A stretch of DNA of 64,000 nt from Gordonia hankookensis (GTDB lineage: Bacteria > Actinomycetota > Actinomycetes > Mycobacteriales > Mycobacteriaceae). The position numbers and the translations under genes were made by a program. The DNA lies in assembly GCF_014673215.1 (NCBI RefSeq), contig NZ_JACWMS010000001.1, forward strand, positions 1,178,001-1,242,000, in the 5' to 3' direction. Each line of letters opens with the position of its first letter. Positions within the stretch are counted from its first letter, which is position 1. Positions 25,544 through 34,190 of the stretch are shown here, one piece after another. Under the pieces are notes generated by a model. It was not told where the DNA came from and ran no database searches. It was given only the letters and a program-made list of their open reading frames with translations.

Positions 25544-25950
25544 ACGACTCCGGGGTGCGAACGCACCGCAACCAGAGCTGGTCGGCGTGCGCGATCGGCG
25601 TCGTGGCCCTTCTCGTCTCGGTCGCGAGCCCGGCGATCCTTCAGATGCGCAACGACGCGTGGGTCGACGACGCACTCCGGACACGGTGCCGAGATCTCGC
25701 GGAGCTTCCCCCGGCGACACTGTTCGGCGCACTTCAGATCACGTTCGCCGTGATCGCCGCGATCGCGTTCGTCGTGTCGTGGCGGCGCGCCCGACCCGCC
25801 GGTGCCCCGACCCTGCTGATCGCGATCGCGGCGGTCCTGTTCGTCGTCGCCGTGCTCGTCATGGTCTACGGTGCGCTCATCGTCGTCGATGCCCCCACCT
25901 CGCCATTCGAGGGCGTCGACGGCAGCGGCGTGCCCTGCGGTAGTGGATGA
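25537..25950 (+). CDS. Small membrane protein of the type VII-style cassette
   Basis: 137 residues from ATG 25537; GTG 25540, with GGAG five bases upstream and a GTGA overlap, may be the real start. Three hydrophobic segments lie at about 18-36, 64-81 and 90-112. No domain is recognised. Such small membrane proteins often follow WXG/amidase genes in actinobacterial cassettes and may act as immunity or anchoring partners, which is inference. Confidence 0.7.
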   Translation: MVNDSGVRTHRNQSWSACAIGVVALLVSVASPAILQMRNDAWVDDALRTRCRDLAELPPATLFGALQITFAVIAAIAFVVSWRRARPAGAPTLLIAIAAVLFVVAVLVMVYGALIVVDAPTSPFEGVDGSGVPCGSG

Positions 25951-25978
25951 CTCGAAACGCGAACACACGAGGTCAGCA

Positions 25979-26164
25979 ATGAACGACAGAATCACCATCG
26001 ATCCGACGGCAGTGCGCAGCGCAGGCGGCGCGGTGGACATCGAGGCCGGTGAGGCGACCGCCGCGCTGAAGGCGCTGTTCGATTCCGCTCAACCCGCCGA
26101 GGGCATCAGCCGGATCGCCACTGCGCTCAACGATCTCGGCAACGACCCGTTGGCAGGTCAGTAG
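25979..26164 (+). CDS. Short type VII secretion-associated-like protein (possibly truncated)
   Basis: 61 residues beginning 'MNDRITIDPTAVRSAGGAVD', resembling the start of ESX-associated ~100-residue helical proteins. It ends early at 'NDLGNDPLAGQ'. GAGGTC serves as Shine-Dalgarno. It sits third in a cassette whose first gene also looks deleted, so truncation is likely. Confidence 0.6.
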   Translation: MNDRITIDPTAVRSAGGAVDIEAGEATAALKALFDSAQPAEGISRIATALNDLGNDPLAGQ

Positions 26165-26195
26165 GGCGAAGCGAGGGTCGGCCAGAACCGCACCC

Positions 26196-27872
26196 CTACT
26201 CCAACCTCGCCGCGATCGCCGCGTGCACGTCACGCAATGCCGCACGATCGGTGGTCACCTCGACCACCTCGACGCCACCCGCAGGCGCAGGCTCGCCCAG
26301 CACCGACGACAGCTCGCCGAGCGCGACCCGACGATGCGGGATATGGAAACCGGCACACAGCGACGCGAGGTCGGCGCGGTGCGGCGTCCCGAAGATCCGT
26401 TCGTAGGCGCCCGCGTAGGGACCGCTGTTGAATCGCGGATCGCCCTGCTCCAGCAATCCGAAGATGCCGCCGCCGTCATCGTTGGCCACGACGATCCGCA
26501 GCGACGACGGGCGCGGCTCACCCGGGCCCACCACCAGCCCGGTGACGTCATGGATGAAGGTCAGATCGCCCATCAGGGCGATGGTGTGCGCCCCGGGGTC
26601 GGACCGATCCAGCGCCAGCGCCGCTCCGATCACCGTCGAGTTGGTGCCGTCGATCCCCGCGACACCGCGATTGGAGAGCACTCGGACGCCCTCGGTGACC
26701 CGTCCGGCCAGCGCGACGTCGCGGATCGGGTTGCTCGCCCCGACCACCAGCTGGTCGCCCGGTCGCATCGCGGCGCTCACGACGCGGGCGACGTGAAGTC
26801 CGGTGGCGGCATCCGGATCGTCGAGCAGCAGGCTGTCGAGCTCGGCGTCCACGGCGCCCAGCACCCGCTGCTGCGCCGCCGCGCACTCCTTGAGCCACTC
26901 CTCGCGGGCCTCCCCGATCGGTTCGACGCGCGTGCCGGTGGCGTACACGTTGCCGGACACATCCGGCCAGCGCGGACCGGTGGTCAGCGCATAGACACGC
27001 ACCTCCGGGTCGGCCAGCAGCTGCGAGACGCCGCGGTGCAGCGTCGGACGACCGCAGATGATCGCCTGCTTGGGCCGCAACGACCCGAGCGCCAACGGAT
27101 GCAGCGGCGTATGCGCTTGCGGCGCAGTCGGTTCTGCCACCGTCGGGATACCGGCGAGCGCGGGATGGATCCCCGCCCCATGCCCCGAGACGACGACGGT
27201 GTCGAGCGACAGGTCGATCGGGATCGGCACGTCGAGCTTGCCGACCGGGGCCTGCGTCCACGGAAGTCCGTCGGGGCGGCCGGCGAAACTCCCGAGATCG
27301 TCGTCGGGTCCGGCGCTCGCATCGGGCACCAGCGGCTCGCGCAACGGGATGTCGAACTGGACCGGTCCGGCGTTGCCGGTCCGGGCACCGCGGGCGGCCG
27401 CCAGCACGCGACCGACCGCCGACCGCCACTGGCTGTTCGTGTCGAGGTCCTGTTCGGCCAGGCCGAGGCTGATCGTCGCGCGCACCTGGGTGCCGAAGAT
27501 GCCGAACTGTTCGACGGTCTGGTTGGCTCCCGATCCCAGGAGCTCGTACGGCCGGTTCGCGCTGACCACCACCAACGGCACCCGCGCATAGTTTGCCTCG
27601 AACACCGCCGGGCTCATGTTCGCCACCGCGGTACCGCTGGTCATCACGATCGGTACCGGCTGTCGCGACGCCACCGCCAGCCCGAGGGCGAGGTAGCCTG
27701 CCGACCGCTCGTCGATCCGCACGTGCAGCCGAAGCCGGCCCGCCGTGTCAGCCGCATGCAGTGCGAACGCGAGGGGCGCGTTGCGCGACCCCGGGCACAG
27801 GACCGCCTCGGTCACGCCGCCGCGGATCATCTCGTCGACGATGACCCGGGCCTGCAGAGTCGAGGGATTCAT
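26196..27872 (-). CDS. menD: MenD: SEPHCHC synthase
   Basis: 558 residues. ThDP-dependent enzyme joining 2-oxoglutarate-derived succinic semialdehyde to isochorismate in menaquinone synthesis. The N-terminal Pyr domain has '[13 protein letters not shown]' and '[13 protein letters not shown]'; the C-terminal PP domain has the ThDP motif 'GDLTFIHD' to 'NDDGGGIF'. The length matches Rv0555. ATG 27872 follows TACGCT by 6 bases. menC and menF are not seen in the window. Confidence 0.95.
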   Translation of the reverse strand: MNPSTLQARVIVDEMIRGGVTEAVLCPGSRNAPLAFALHAADTAGRLRLHVRIDERSAGYLALGLAVASRQPVPIVMTSGTAVANMSPAVFEANYARVPLVVVSANRPYELLGSGANQTVEQFGIFGTQVRATISLGLAEQDLDTNSQWRSAVGRVLAAARGARTGNAGPVQFDIPLREPLVPDASAGPDDDLGSFAGRPDGLPWTQAPVGKLDVPIPIDLSLDTVVVSGHGAGIHPALAGIPTVAEPTAPQAHTPLHPLALGSLRPKQAIICGRPTLHRGVSQLLADPEVRVYALTTGPRWPDVSGNVYATGTRVEPIGEAREEWLKECAAAQQRVLGAVDAELDSLLLDDPDAATGLHVARVVSAAMRPGDQLVVGASNPIRDVALAGRVTEGVRVLSNRGVAGIDGTNSTVIGAALALDRSDPGAHTIALMGDLTFIHDVTGLVVGPGEPRPSSLRIVVANDDGGGIFGLLEQGDPRFNSGPYAGAYERIFGTPHRADLASLCAGFHIPHRRVALGELSSVLGEPAPAGGVEVVEVTTDRAALRDVHAAIAARLE

Positions 27873-27878
27873 TCCATC

Positions 27879-27884
27879 AGCGTA
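27879..27884 (-). promoter_or_regulatory. -10 element of menD (leaderless mRNA)
   Basis: TACGCT on the minus strand, 6 bases from the menD ATG; no Shine-Dalgarno sequence. Confidence 0.5.
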
Positions 27885-27958
27885 GGACTGCTTCCGGTTG
27901 TCATCCGAACGGCCTGACGACAGTGGTGCCCGTCACATGGTTGCGGCAGGATCGAGGC

Positions 27959-28576
27959 ATGGGCTTCTACGACGATCGCGTCCTTCCGCACCTGATCAAC
28001 CTGACCTGCGGGATGTCGGCGCTGACGCCGTTGCGCAGGCGCACCTGCGAAGGGCTGTCCGGAGACGTCGTCGAGCTGGGATTCGGCTCCGGCCTCAACG
28101 TCGACGTCTATCCCGACACCGTGACCCGCGTGTACGCGATCGAACCCTCCGACGGTGGGTGGGCAATCGCCGCCGACCGCGTCGCGTCGTCGCGCGTCCC
28201 CATCGAACGAGCCGGCCTCGATGGCCAGCGTCTCCCTTTCGACGACGACACCTTCGACGCCGCGCTCACCACGTTCACGATGTGCACCATCCCCGACCTG
28301 CCCGCCGCGCTGTCGGAGGTCGCGCGGGTGGTGAAGGGCGGTGGCACAGTGCACTTCCTCGAGCACGGCAACGCGCCCGACGCCGCGGTGCGTCGCTGGC
28401 AGCACCGGCTGGAGCCGATCCAGCGCCGGGTGGCCGGAGGCTGTCATCTGACCCGCGACATCCCCGGCGCACTCGCCGACGCGGGCCTCACCGTCACGGC
28501 TGTCGACCGCTTCTATCAGCCGGGCACCCCGAAATCGTTCGCCGCGATGAATCTCGGCGTCGCGCGGGTCCCGTGA
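27959..28576 (+). CDS. Class I SAM-dependent methyltransferase
   Basis: 205 residues. Methyltransf_11-type fold with motif I 'VVELGFGSGLNVDVY', the acidic loop 'AIEPSD', and 'LPFDDDTFDAALTTFTMCTI'. It resembles phospholipid or small-molecule methyltransferases (PmtA/UbiE-like). The substrate is unknown. Divergent from menD with an 86-base gap. Confidence 0.85.
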   Translation: MGFYDDRVLPHLINLTCGMSALTPLRRRTCEGLSGDVVELGFGSGLNVDVYPDTVTRVYAIEPSDGGWAIAADRVASSRVPIERAGLDGQRLPFDDDTFDAALTTFTMCTIPDLPAALSEVARVVKGGGTVHFLEHGNAPDAAVRRWQHRLEPIQRRVAGGCHLTRDIPGALADAGLTVTAVDRFYQPGTPKSFAAMNLGVARVP

Positions 28577-28617
28577 TCTCGATACACCCGCTCGCCGTCT
28601 ACTCGATCAGCAGCTGA
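28577..28617. repeat. Intergenic repeat remnant (TCGATAC...CTACTCGATCAG)
   Basis: GATCTCGATACACCCGCTCG followed by CCGTCTACTCGATCAG is the reverse-orientation form of the CGATCGAGTAG...GTATCGAGATC unit seen at 7022-7066. It lies immediately after the methyltransferase stop. Confidence 0.6.
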
Positions 28618-28712
28618 CGCATCCCGGCAGTCGAGTGTCGACGCGCGAGCATCCCGAGCTCGTCGCGTACCGAAACCGAACCCGAGACCCAGGCCACACC
28701 CACCCCACCACC

Positions 28713-28718
28713 TACTCT
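28713..28718 (+). promoter_or_regulatory. -10 element of the AbrB-family gene (leaderless mRNA)
   Basis: TACTCT ends 7 bases before GTG 28726; no Shine-Dalgarno sequence. Confidence 0.5.
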
Positions 28719-28725
28719 CGACCGA

Positions 28726-29823
28726 GTGCGTCGCTGGATCGTGTTGGCCCTCCTCACCGCGATCGCGACCTACCTTCTCGAACTCCTCGAAGTGGACGCG
28801 GCCGCGTTGTTCGCCGGACTCGTCGTCGCAGGCACGCTGGCCATCGCCGGTGTCGCCCCGCGCCGACGGACGCCACCGCGTGCGGCTGCCGAGGGCGATC
28901 CCGCCGACGACTCCGCCCCGCCCGCCATCCCGCGGCCGGCGATGCTCGCAGCCCAGGGCGTGCTCGGTGTCTACATCGGGACCATGGCCGATCCGGAGAC
29001 CCTGTCCGGACTCGGGTCGTCCTGGCTCCCGGTACTCGCCATCGGCCTGGGCACGCTGGCCCTCTCGGTGATCGGCGGCGCGCTGCTGGGTCTGCATCGT
29101 CTGGTCGATCCGTTGACCGGATCTCTGGCCCTGGTGGCCGGCGGCGCGTCCGGGCTGGTCGCGCTCACGAGGGAGCTCGGCGGCGACGAACGTATGGTCG
29201 CGGTCATCCAATATCTGCGGGTCGCACTGGTCACCATCACGATTCCGCTGGTGGCCTCGGTGGTCTTCGACGCACATTCGTCCGGCGCCTCGGTGGCATC
29301 GCCGAGCGGCGGTGACCAGGCCTGGGGACTCCTGTTGCTGGCGGTCGCCCTGGGCATCGGCATACCGGTCGGGCGGCTCGTCCACCTGCCCGCCGCCGGA
29401 CTCCTCGGCCCGATGGCGGTGGCCACCATCGCCGAACTGACCGGGCTGGCAGGCGACGCCGCGGTGTCGACGATTCTGCTGACCGTGGCCTACGCGGTGA
29501 TCGGGTGGCAGGCCGGACTCGGGTTCACGATGGACCGGCTGCGGGCCATCGGCCGTGTCCTGCCGGCCGCGCTCGTACTGATCCTGGCGATCGGTGTGGG
29601 CTGCGCGCTGCTCGGGGTGGTGCTGTCGGCGTGGACCGGCGAATCGATGTTCGACTGCTACCTCGCCACCACTCCCGGCGGCATCTACGCCGTGCTCGCC
29701 GCCGCCACCGCGGCCGGCTCGAATGTCGCGTTCGTCGTCGCGGCCCAGATCCTGCGCGTGTTGCTGATGCTGTTCGTGGCGCCCTTCGCGGCGCGTGCCG
29801 CGGCCCGCCGGTTGGTGCGGTGA
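28726..29823 (+). CDS. AbrB-family membrane protein (PF05145)
   Basis: 365 residues with about ten hydrophobic segments arranged as two AbrB duplication units ('GGASGLVALTRELGGDERMVA' and 'ATTPGGIYAVLAAATAAGSNVAFVVAAQILRV'). The family was once labelled a putative ammonia monooxygenase but is now regarded as a transporter-like family of unknown substrate. GTG 28726 follows a TACTCT -10 by 7 bases. It lies just upstream of the enoyl-reductase-like gene. Confidence 0.87.
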   Translation: MRRWIVLALLTAIATYLLELLEVDAAALFAGLVVAGTLAIAGVAPRRRTPPRAAAEGDPADDSAPPAIPRPAMLAAQGVLGVYIGTMADPETLSGLGSSWLPVLAIGLGTLALSVIGGALLGLHRLVDPLTGSLALVAGGASGLVALTRELGGDERMVAVIQYLRVALVTITIPLVASVVFDAHSSGASVASPSGGDQAWGLLLLAVALGIGIPVGRLVHLPAAGLLGPMAVATIAELTGLAGDAAVSTILLTVAYAVIGWQAGLGFTMDRLRAIGRVLPAALVLILAIGVGCALLGVVLSAWTGESMFDCYLATTPGGIYAVLAAATAAGSNVAFVVAAQILRVLLMLFVAPFAARAAARRLVR

Positions 29824-29855
29824 CCGGCGACCTCGACCGGGTACCGGCACCTGAC

Positions 29856-29861
29856 TAGAGT
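29856..29861 (+). promoter_or_regulatory. -10 element of the saccharopine dehydrogenase-like gene (leaderless mRNA)
   Basis: TAGAGT is 7 bases before ATG 29869; no Shine-Dalgarno sequence. Confidence 0.55.
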
Positions 29862-29868
29862 CGGGGGC

Positions 29869-31152
29869 ATGAACGGGGATGCCAGCTCACCAGCACCAGG
29901 ATCGAATGCCCGCGAGTTCGACGTCGTCGTATTCGGTGTCACCGGGTTTGTCGGCGAACTGACCGCCCGATATCTTGCCGAGCACGCGCCGACCGGCACC
30001 CGGGTCGCGTTGGCGGGACGGTCGGAGACCAAGCTGGCGGCCACCCGCAAACGGCTGCCTGCCCGCGCGCACGACTGGCCGCTGATCGTCGCCGACTCGT
30101 CGTCGCCTGCATCGCTCGACGCGATGGTCGCCCGCACCCGCGTCATCTGCACCACTGTCGGGCCCTACCTCCGCTATGGCGAGGCGCTCGTGGTCGCGGC
30201 GGCGAGCGCAGGCACCGACTACGTCGACCTCACCGGCGAGGCCCCCTTCGTCCACTTCTCCATCAACAAGGCGCACGAGACGGCCGTCGCGACCGGCGCA
30301 AGGATCGTCCATTCCTGCGGGTTCGACTCCGTTCCCTCGGACCTCGGTGTCTACCTGCTGTACAACAAGATCGCCGACGACAAGGCGGGCGAACTCACCG
30401 ACACGACCTTCGTGGTCAAGTCGTTCAAGGGCGGCATCTCCGGCGGCACCTTCGATTCGGTGCGGGTCATCGCCGAGCAGTCGCGCGACGCGGAGACCCG
30501 GAGGTTGCTGCTGAACCCGCACTCACTGTCGGGTGAGCCCGGCAACACGCCGCGGGTGTCGATGTCGTCGGAGCCCAGCGACATGACGATGATCAGCGCC
30601 AAGAAGGTCGATCCGTCGATGCGCGGGACCTTGGCCCCGTTCTTCATGGCGGCGTCCAACACCCGGATCGTGCGCCGGACCGACGCCCTGCTGAACAACC
30701 CTTACGGCAAGGACTTCCGGTACGCGGAGACGATGTCGGTCGGCCAGGTCCCCGGTGTCTCGACACTCATCGCCGGTGTCGTCGCGGTGGGCACGGGCGT
30801 CTTTCTCGGCGCGATGAGCTTCGGTCCGACCCGCAAACTCCTCGACCGTCTGCTCCCGAAGCCCGGCGAGGGACCGAGCGTAAAGGTCCGGGAGAAGGGA
30901 TCTTTCGTCACCGAGACCTACACAACCACGACCACCGGCCGCCGGTACCGCTCGCAGATGCGCATGAAGGGCGACCCCGGTTACAAGGCGACCGCCATCA
31001 TGCTCGGCGAGAGCGCACTGACACTGGCCCTCGAACGCGACCGGCTCTCGAGCCTGACCGGCGTGCTGACCCCGGCCGCGGCCATGGGCGACGTCCTCGC
31101 GAATCGCCTCCGCGCCGCCGGCGCGACCCTCGACGCCGTCGAGCTCACCTGA
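29869..31152 (+). CDS. Saccharopine dehydrogenase-like / trans-acting enoyl reductase family protein
   Basis: 427 residues. N-terminal Rossmann fold 'DVVVFGVTGFVGELTARYLAEHAP' (about 19-42), then 'VGPYLRYGEALVVAAASAGTDYVDLTGE' and 'HSCGFDSVPSDLG', hallmarks of the mycobacterial Rv2449c/Rv2953 family. Rv2953 is the trans-acting enoyl reductase of phthiocerol and phenolphthiocerol synthesis. No polyketide synthase is nearby, so a lipid-related reductase role here is inference. TAGAGT lies 7 bases before the ATG. Confidence 0.88.
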   Translation: MNGDASSPAPGSNAREFDVVVFGVTGFVGELTARYLAEHAPTGTRVALAGRSETKLAATRKRLPARAHDWPLIVADSSSPASLDAMVARTRVICTTVGPYLRYGEALVVAAASAGTDYVDLTGEAPFVHFSINKAHETAVATGARIVHSCGFDSVPSDLGVYLLYNKIADDKAGELTDTTFVVKSFKGGISGGTFDSVRVIAEQSRDAETRRLLLNPHSLSGEPGNTPRVSMSSEPSDMTMISAKKVDPSMRGTLAPFFMAASNTRIVRRTDALLNNPYGKDFRYAETMSVGQVPGVSTLIAGVVAVGTGVFLGAMSFGPTRKLLDRLLPKPGEGPSVKVREKGSFVTETYTTTTTGRRYRSQMRMKGDPGYKATAIMLGESALTLALERDRLSSLTGVLTPAAAMGDVLANRLRAAGATLDAVELT

Positions 31153-31211
31153 GCGCCGCCAAGGCAACCGGAATCTCGCCGACGGCAACCGCTTTCGCGC
31201 CGACGACAACG

Positions 31212-33041
31212 TCAGACGACGACCGCGGCGGGGTCGATCGGCTTCACCCCGTCAACCGTCCGCCGCGTGATCGACGAAATCCCGTCCCCGGGCAGCGTGT
31301 CGGTCTCTGTGACAGCCGGACCGGCGGCCGTGCCCTGGGCAACAAGCGTGCCGTAGAGCCTTGGCTCACCTCGGGCGTCCCGCTCACCCTGCACCGAGGT
31401 GACCGCGTACGAGCCTTCGGGGAGATCGATGCGATGTGTCCCACCGGCCTCGACGACGTAGAAGTCGGTTTGCGGCAACGTGTTCGACGCCGCGCCACCG
31501 GTGAAAACGGTGACCGCGATGTCCTGATCGCTGTCGTTGTGGATGGTCAGCCCACCGGCGTCGGTCGTGTAGTAGACACCGTCCGCCGCCCCGTCGGCGC
31601 CGGTCGCGAAGGTCGGCCACAGGATGCCGGTCGCCACACCGTCCGACGGGTCCCAGAACCGGTCATCCGGATCCGCGACGGGATCGGCGGTATCGCGGAT
31701 CGCCCCACCGAACGGATTGAAGTTGTAGCTCAGCGTCTGGTCATCCTGCACGACGACCATGCCGTAGATGATGGCGCGGCCGGCCGAATCACGTTGTCCC
31801 TGCATCACATAGCCGGAGATGTCGCCGGAGGCGTCGATCGTCGTCGAGCCACCCGCGGGAACCACGTACACGCCGTCACCGTGCGGAACGTTGAACTGAT
31901 CGACCGCGATGATCGCGACATCCGTGTCGGTCGTGTTGGTGAACGTGATCGTGTCGGCGTCCGCGTCGTAGGTGTAGGTGATGCCGTCATTGTCGACGAT
32001 CCGGTAGTTGTCACCGATCAGCACCTGGAAGTCCGAGGGGTCGAGGTACTTGTTCTCCGGATCGATGCCGGACCACACCAGCCGTGCGGTGAGAACCCTG
32101 ATCGCCTGGGCAAACAGCGAATCGTCGGTGCCCGCGGCGGCCGGCCGGGTTCCCGACGACAGCTCCGCGACGGTCTGCGTCGGTAGGGTGAACCGCTCGC
32201 CAGGCCCCAGCAGACCGACGTAGTCGGTGCCGTCGTCGCGGCTGCGTCGGCTCAGCACGCCTGCCGTCACGAGACTCTGGTTGAGGAAGATCAGGCCGTC
32301 GCGCCCGGGTCCGTTCACCAGCCGGTAGAAAACACCCGAGCCGAGCGCCGCGAAGGCGGTAGCGGTGCCCGGTTCGCCGACGAACTCGTCGACCGGTTCG
32401 ATTGACGACGATGCCGCGGTGCCGGCATCGGATGTCACCGCCGCGGCGGGGTCGGGCGACGTCCGTGTCTCGGAGGCCGGCGGACCCTTGCGATGGCGGC
32501 CCGGCGACGTCGGGTCGGCACGGTGACGACCCGGAGTACGGGTGCCGGCATGATGCCGCCCCGGCGACTCGGACTGCGCAGGCGTCGTCGACTGCGTCGT
32601 CGGAACCGACGACTCCTCGGCGGGCCGCTGCTCCGGCGTCTCGGGAGCGGCTGTCTCAGAAGCGGGCGTTTCGGGAGATGCGGTGTCGCCGGGTGCGGCG
32701 CCCTCGGGGTCGGCCTGGTCCGTCGATCCCGCATCGGCCTCGGGCCCGGTCGCGCCGCCCGTCTCTCCGGACGGCTCCGCTGTGCTCGGAGCGTCGGGTG
32801 CAGAGGTCGACTCGCCGGTCTCCCCCGTCGAAGGCACGTCATCGGTGTGACCCGCGCCCACCTCCGCCGTCTCCGATCCCGAGCCCACCCCAGACGGCGC
32901 CGAGACGCCAGAGTCGGTTCCGGCACCATCATCCGCGGCGGCGATCGCGGCGGGCGCAGCGATCACCAATGCGGCAGCAATGCCCGATGTGGCGACGATT
33001 CGCCGGGTCCGACTCAGCCTGTGCACCGACGATCTCGTCAT
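31212..33041 (-). CDS. Large secreted protein with Pro/Thr/Ser-rich region and duplicated beta domain
   Basis: 609 residues. Signal peptide (about 1-35, 'ATSGIAAALVIAAPAAIAAA'), then a low-complexity Ala/Ser/Thr/Pro/Glu region to about 215, with three spaced 'PGRH' units at 160, 170 and 180. The C-terminal 390 residues are folded-looking. Segments 366-432 and 499-570 are clearly related to each other ('VYVVPAGGSTTID'/'FYVVEAGGTHRID', 'VMQGQRDSAGRAIIYGMVVVQ'/'SVQGERDARGEPRLYGTLVAQ'), so it carries an internal duplication. No sortase motif or lipobox is seen. GAGGGG serves as Shine-Dalgarno before ATG 33041. I recognise no family; a cell-wall or exported adhesion-like role is inference. Confidence 0.82.
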   Translation of the reverse strand: MTRSSVHRLSRTRRIVATSGIAAALVIAAPAAIAAADDGAGTDSGVSAPSGVGSGSETAEVGAGHTDDVPSTGETGESTSAPDAPSTAEPSGETGGATGPEADAGSTDQADPEGAAPGDTASPETPASETAAPETPEQRPAEESSVPTTQSTTPAQSESPGRHHAGTRTPGRHRADPTSPGRHRKGPPASETRTSPDPAAAVTSDAGTAASSSIEPVDEFVGEPGTATAFAALGSGVFYRLVNGPGRDGLIFLNQSLVTAGVLSRRSRDDGTDYVGLLGPGERFTLPTQTVAELSSGTRPAAAGTDDSLFAQAIRVLTARLVWSGIDPENKYLDPSDFQVLIGDNYRIVDNDGITYTYDADADTITFTNTTDTDVAIIAVDQFNVPHGDGVYVVPAGGSTTIDASGDISGYVMQGQRDSAGRAIIYGMVVVQDDQTLSYNFNPFGGAIRDTADPVADPDDRFWDPSDGVATGILWPTFATGADGAADGVYYTTDAGGLTIHNDSDQDIAVTVFTGGAASNTLPQTDFYVVEAGGTHRIDLPEGSYAVTSVQGERDARGEPRLYGTLVAQGTAAGPAVTETDTLPGDGISSITRRTVDGVKPIDPAAVVV

Positions 33042-33161
33042 TTCAGCCCCTCAGCGTCACGACCTCACCGAATCCCGGGAAATTGTCGCCGGGATGGTCA
33101 AGAGTTCGATCGCGAGAAAGGCCGGTGACGTTACCGATTCGACAGGTCGCCGGGCGAATCG

Positions 33162-33815
33162 CTATTGCTGGCCGGGATTGAGCTTGATGAAAAGTGCGTC
33201 CATCTCGGCGCAGAGTCGGTCACCGTCGTGGATTGTGCCTTTGATGAACACCTTCCGGCCGTCGACCTTCTCGGCCCAGGTCCGGCATTGCAGAGGCGTG
33301 TTCAACGGGGTGATCGATCGGTACTGCACGGTGAGATAGGCGGTCCGGCTGACGCCCTGGATCGCCACCGCCGACGCGTATCCGCCGAGATCGTCGAACG
33401 CCACCGCCACCTGACCACCATGCGCCGCCTTGTTGCCACCGAGATGGAAATCGCGGAAGGTCACGGTCGCGAAGACCCCATCATCGTTGACGTCGGTGAC
33501 CTCGAACGGCGGCAGAGTGATGTTGCCGCGAGCTGGCAGATCAATGCGTGTTCCGGCAGGTGAATGCCACTCGTCGATGCGGACCGCCGCAAGCTTGTCG
33601 TTGATGGCGGCGAGCTGATCAATCAGTTCGTCGGTCAGCTCGGGCGTCGGGCAGGCGTAGCGCGCGCGGTCCATGAGCGTGCGGACCTGCTCGCTGAACT
33701 CTCCGTACCGCGGGCCGCCTCGTTCGGTCGTGATGGCCGTGTGCGCGCGGAAGCCACCCTCGTGGGGATCCTCGATCTCGGTGGAGGTATCGGGACTGAC
33801 GGCACCATCGCTCAT
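33162..33815 (-). CDS. PaaI-type hot-dog thioesterase
   Basis: 217 residues. The C-terminal hot-dog domain (about 100-215) has 'GGNKAAHGGQVAVAFDDLGGYA' and 'YLTVQYRSITPL', typical of acyl-CoA thioesterases. The N-terminal 95 residues are a helical extension common in actinobacterial relatives. It would hydrolyse an acyl- or aroyl-CoA; a DHNA-CoA thioesterase role for the nearby menaquinone genes is possible but unproven. TATACG lies 8 bases before ATG 33815. Confidence 0.85.
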   Translation of the reverse strand: MSDGAVSPDTSTEIEDPHEGGFRAHTAITTERGGPRYGEFSEQVRTLMDRARYACPTPELTDELIDQLAAINDKLAAVRIDEWHSPAGTRIDLPARGNITLPPFEVTDVNDDGVFATVTFRDFHLGGNKAAHGGQVAVAFDDLGGYASAVAIQGVSRTAYLTVQYRSITPLNTPLQCRTWAEKVDGRKVFIKGTIHDGDRLCAEMDALFIKLNPGQQ

Positions 33816-33899
33816 GGAGCAACCGTATAGAACGGACAATCAGCGGTCGCGACCGACTGTTGTGTTGCCGGCGTATACCGGACTGACGTCAACGACCAG

Positions 33900-34070
33900 T
33901 CAGTCGATCCGGTCGAATCCCGAAGGCGACGGACCTGAGGCCGAGGATTGAACGCGGGAGGATCCGGAATGGTCTCTCACATGGACCACGCGACCGACGA
34001 CCAGCGCCACGACGAGCGCGACTGTCACCCACACCGTGAGTGCCAACACGATCGCGATCCAAACGGACAT
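33900..34070 (-). CDS. Small single-helix membrane protein
   Basis: 56 residues: one long hydrophobic helix ('WIAIVLALTVWVTVALVVAL') then a polar Ser/Pro-rich tail. ATG 34070 is preceded by AAGAG and an AT-rich stretch (34075-34130) that would carry the promoter. No family is recognised. It lies upstream of and on the same strand as the thioesterase. Confidence 0.55.
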   Translation of the reverse strand: MSVWIAIVLALTVWVTVALVVALVVGRVVHVRDHSGSSRVQSSASGPSPSGFDRID

Positions 34071-34190
34071 ATCGTTACTCTTGCAAATAACGAAAACCCC
34101 TGCAATGAATTTAACGATAAATAACCGGCAGCTCCGTGTCACAAATGGCGCGCCCGCTTGCCGCCGACACCCCGGCGATACTCTGGCCTG

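Noticed and set aside
26223..27917. 564-codon plus-strand frame opposite menD
   Set aside because: Antisense shadow; Arg/His/Gly-rich sequence with no domain, whereas menD is unambiguous.
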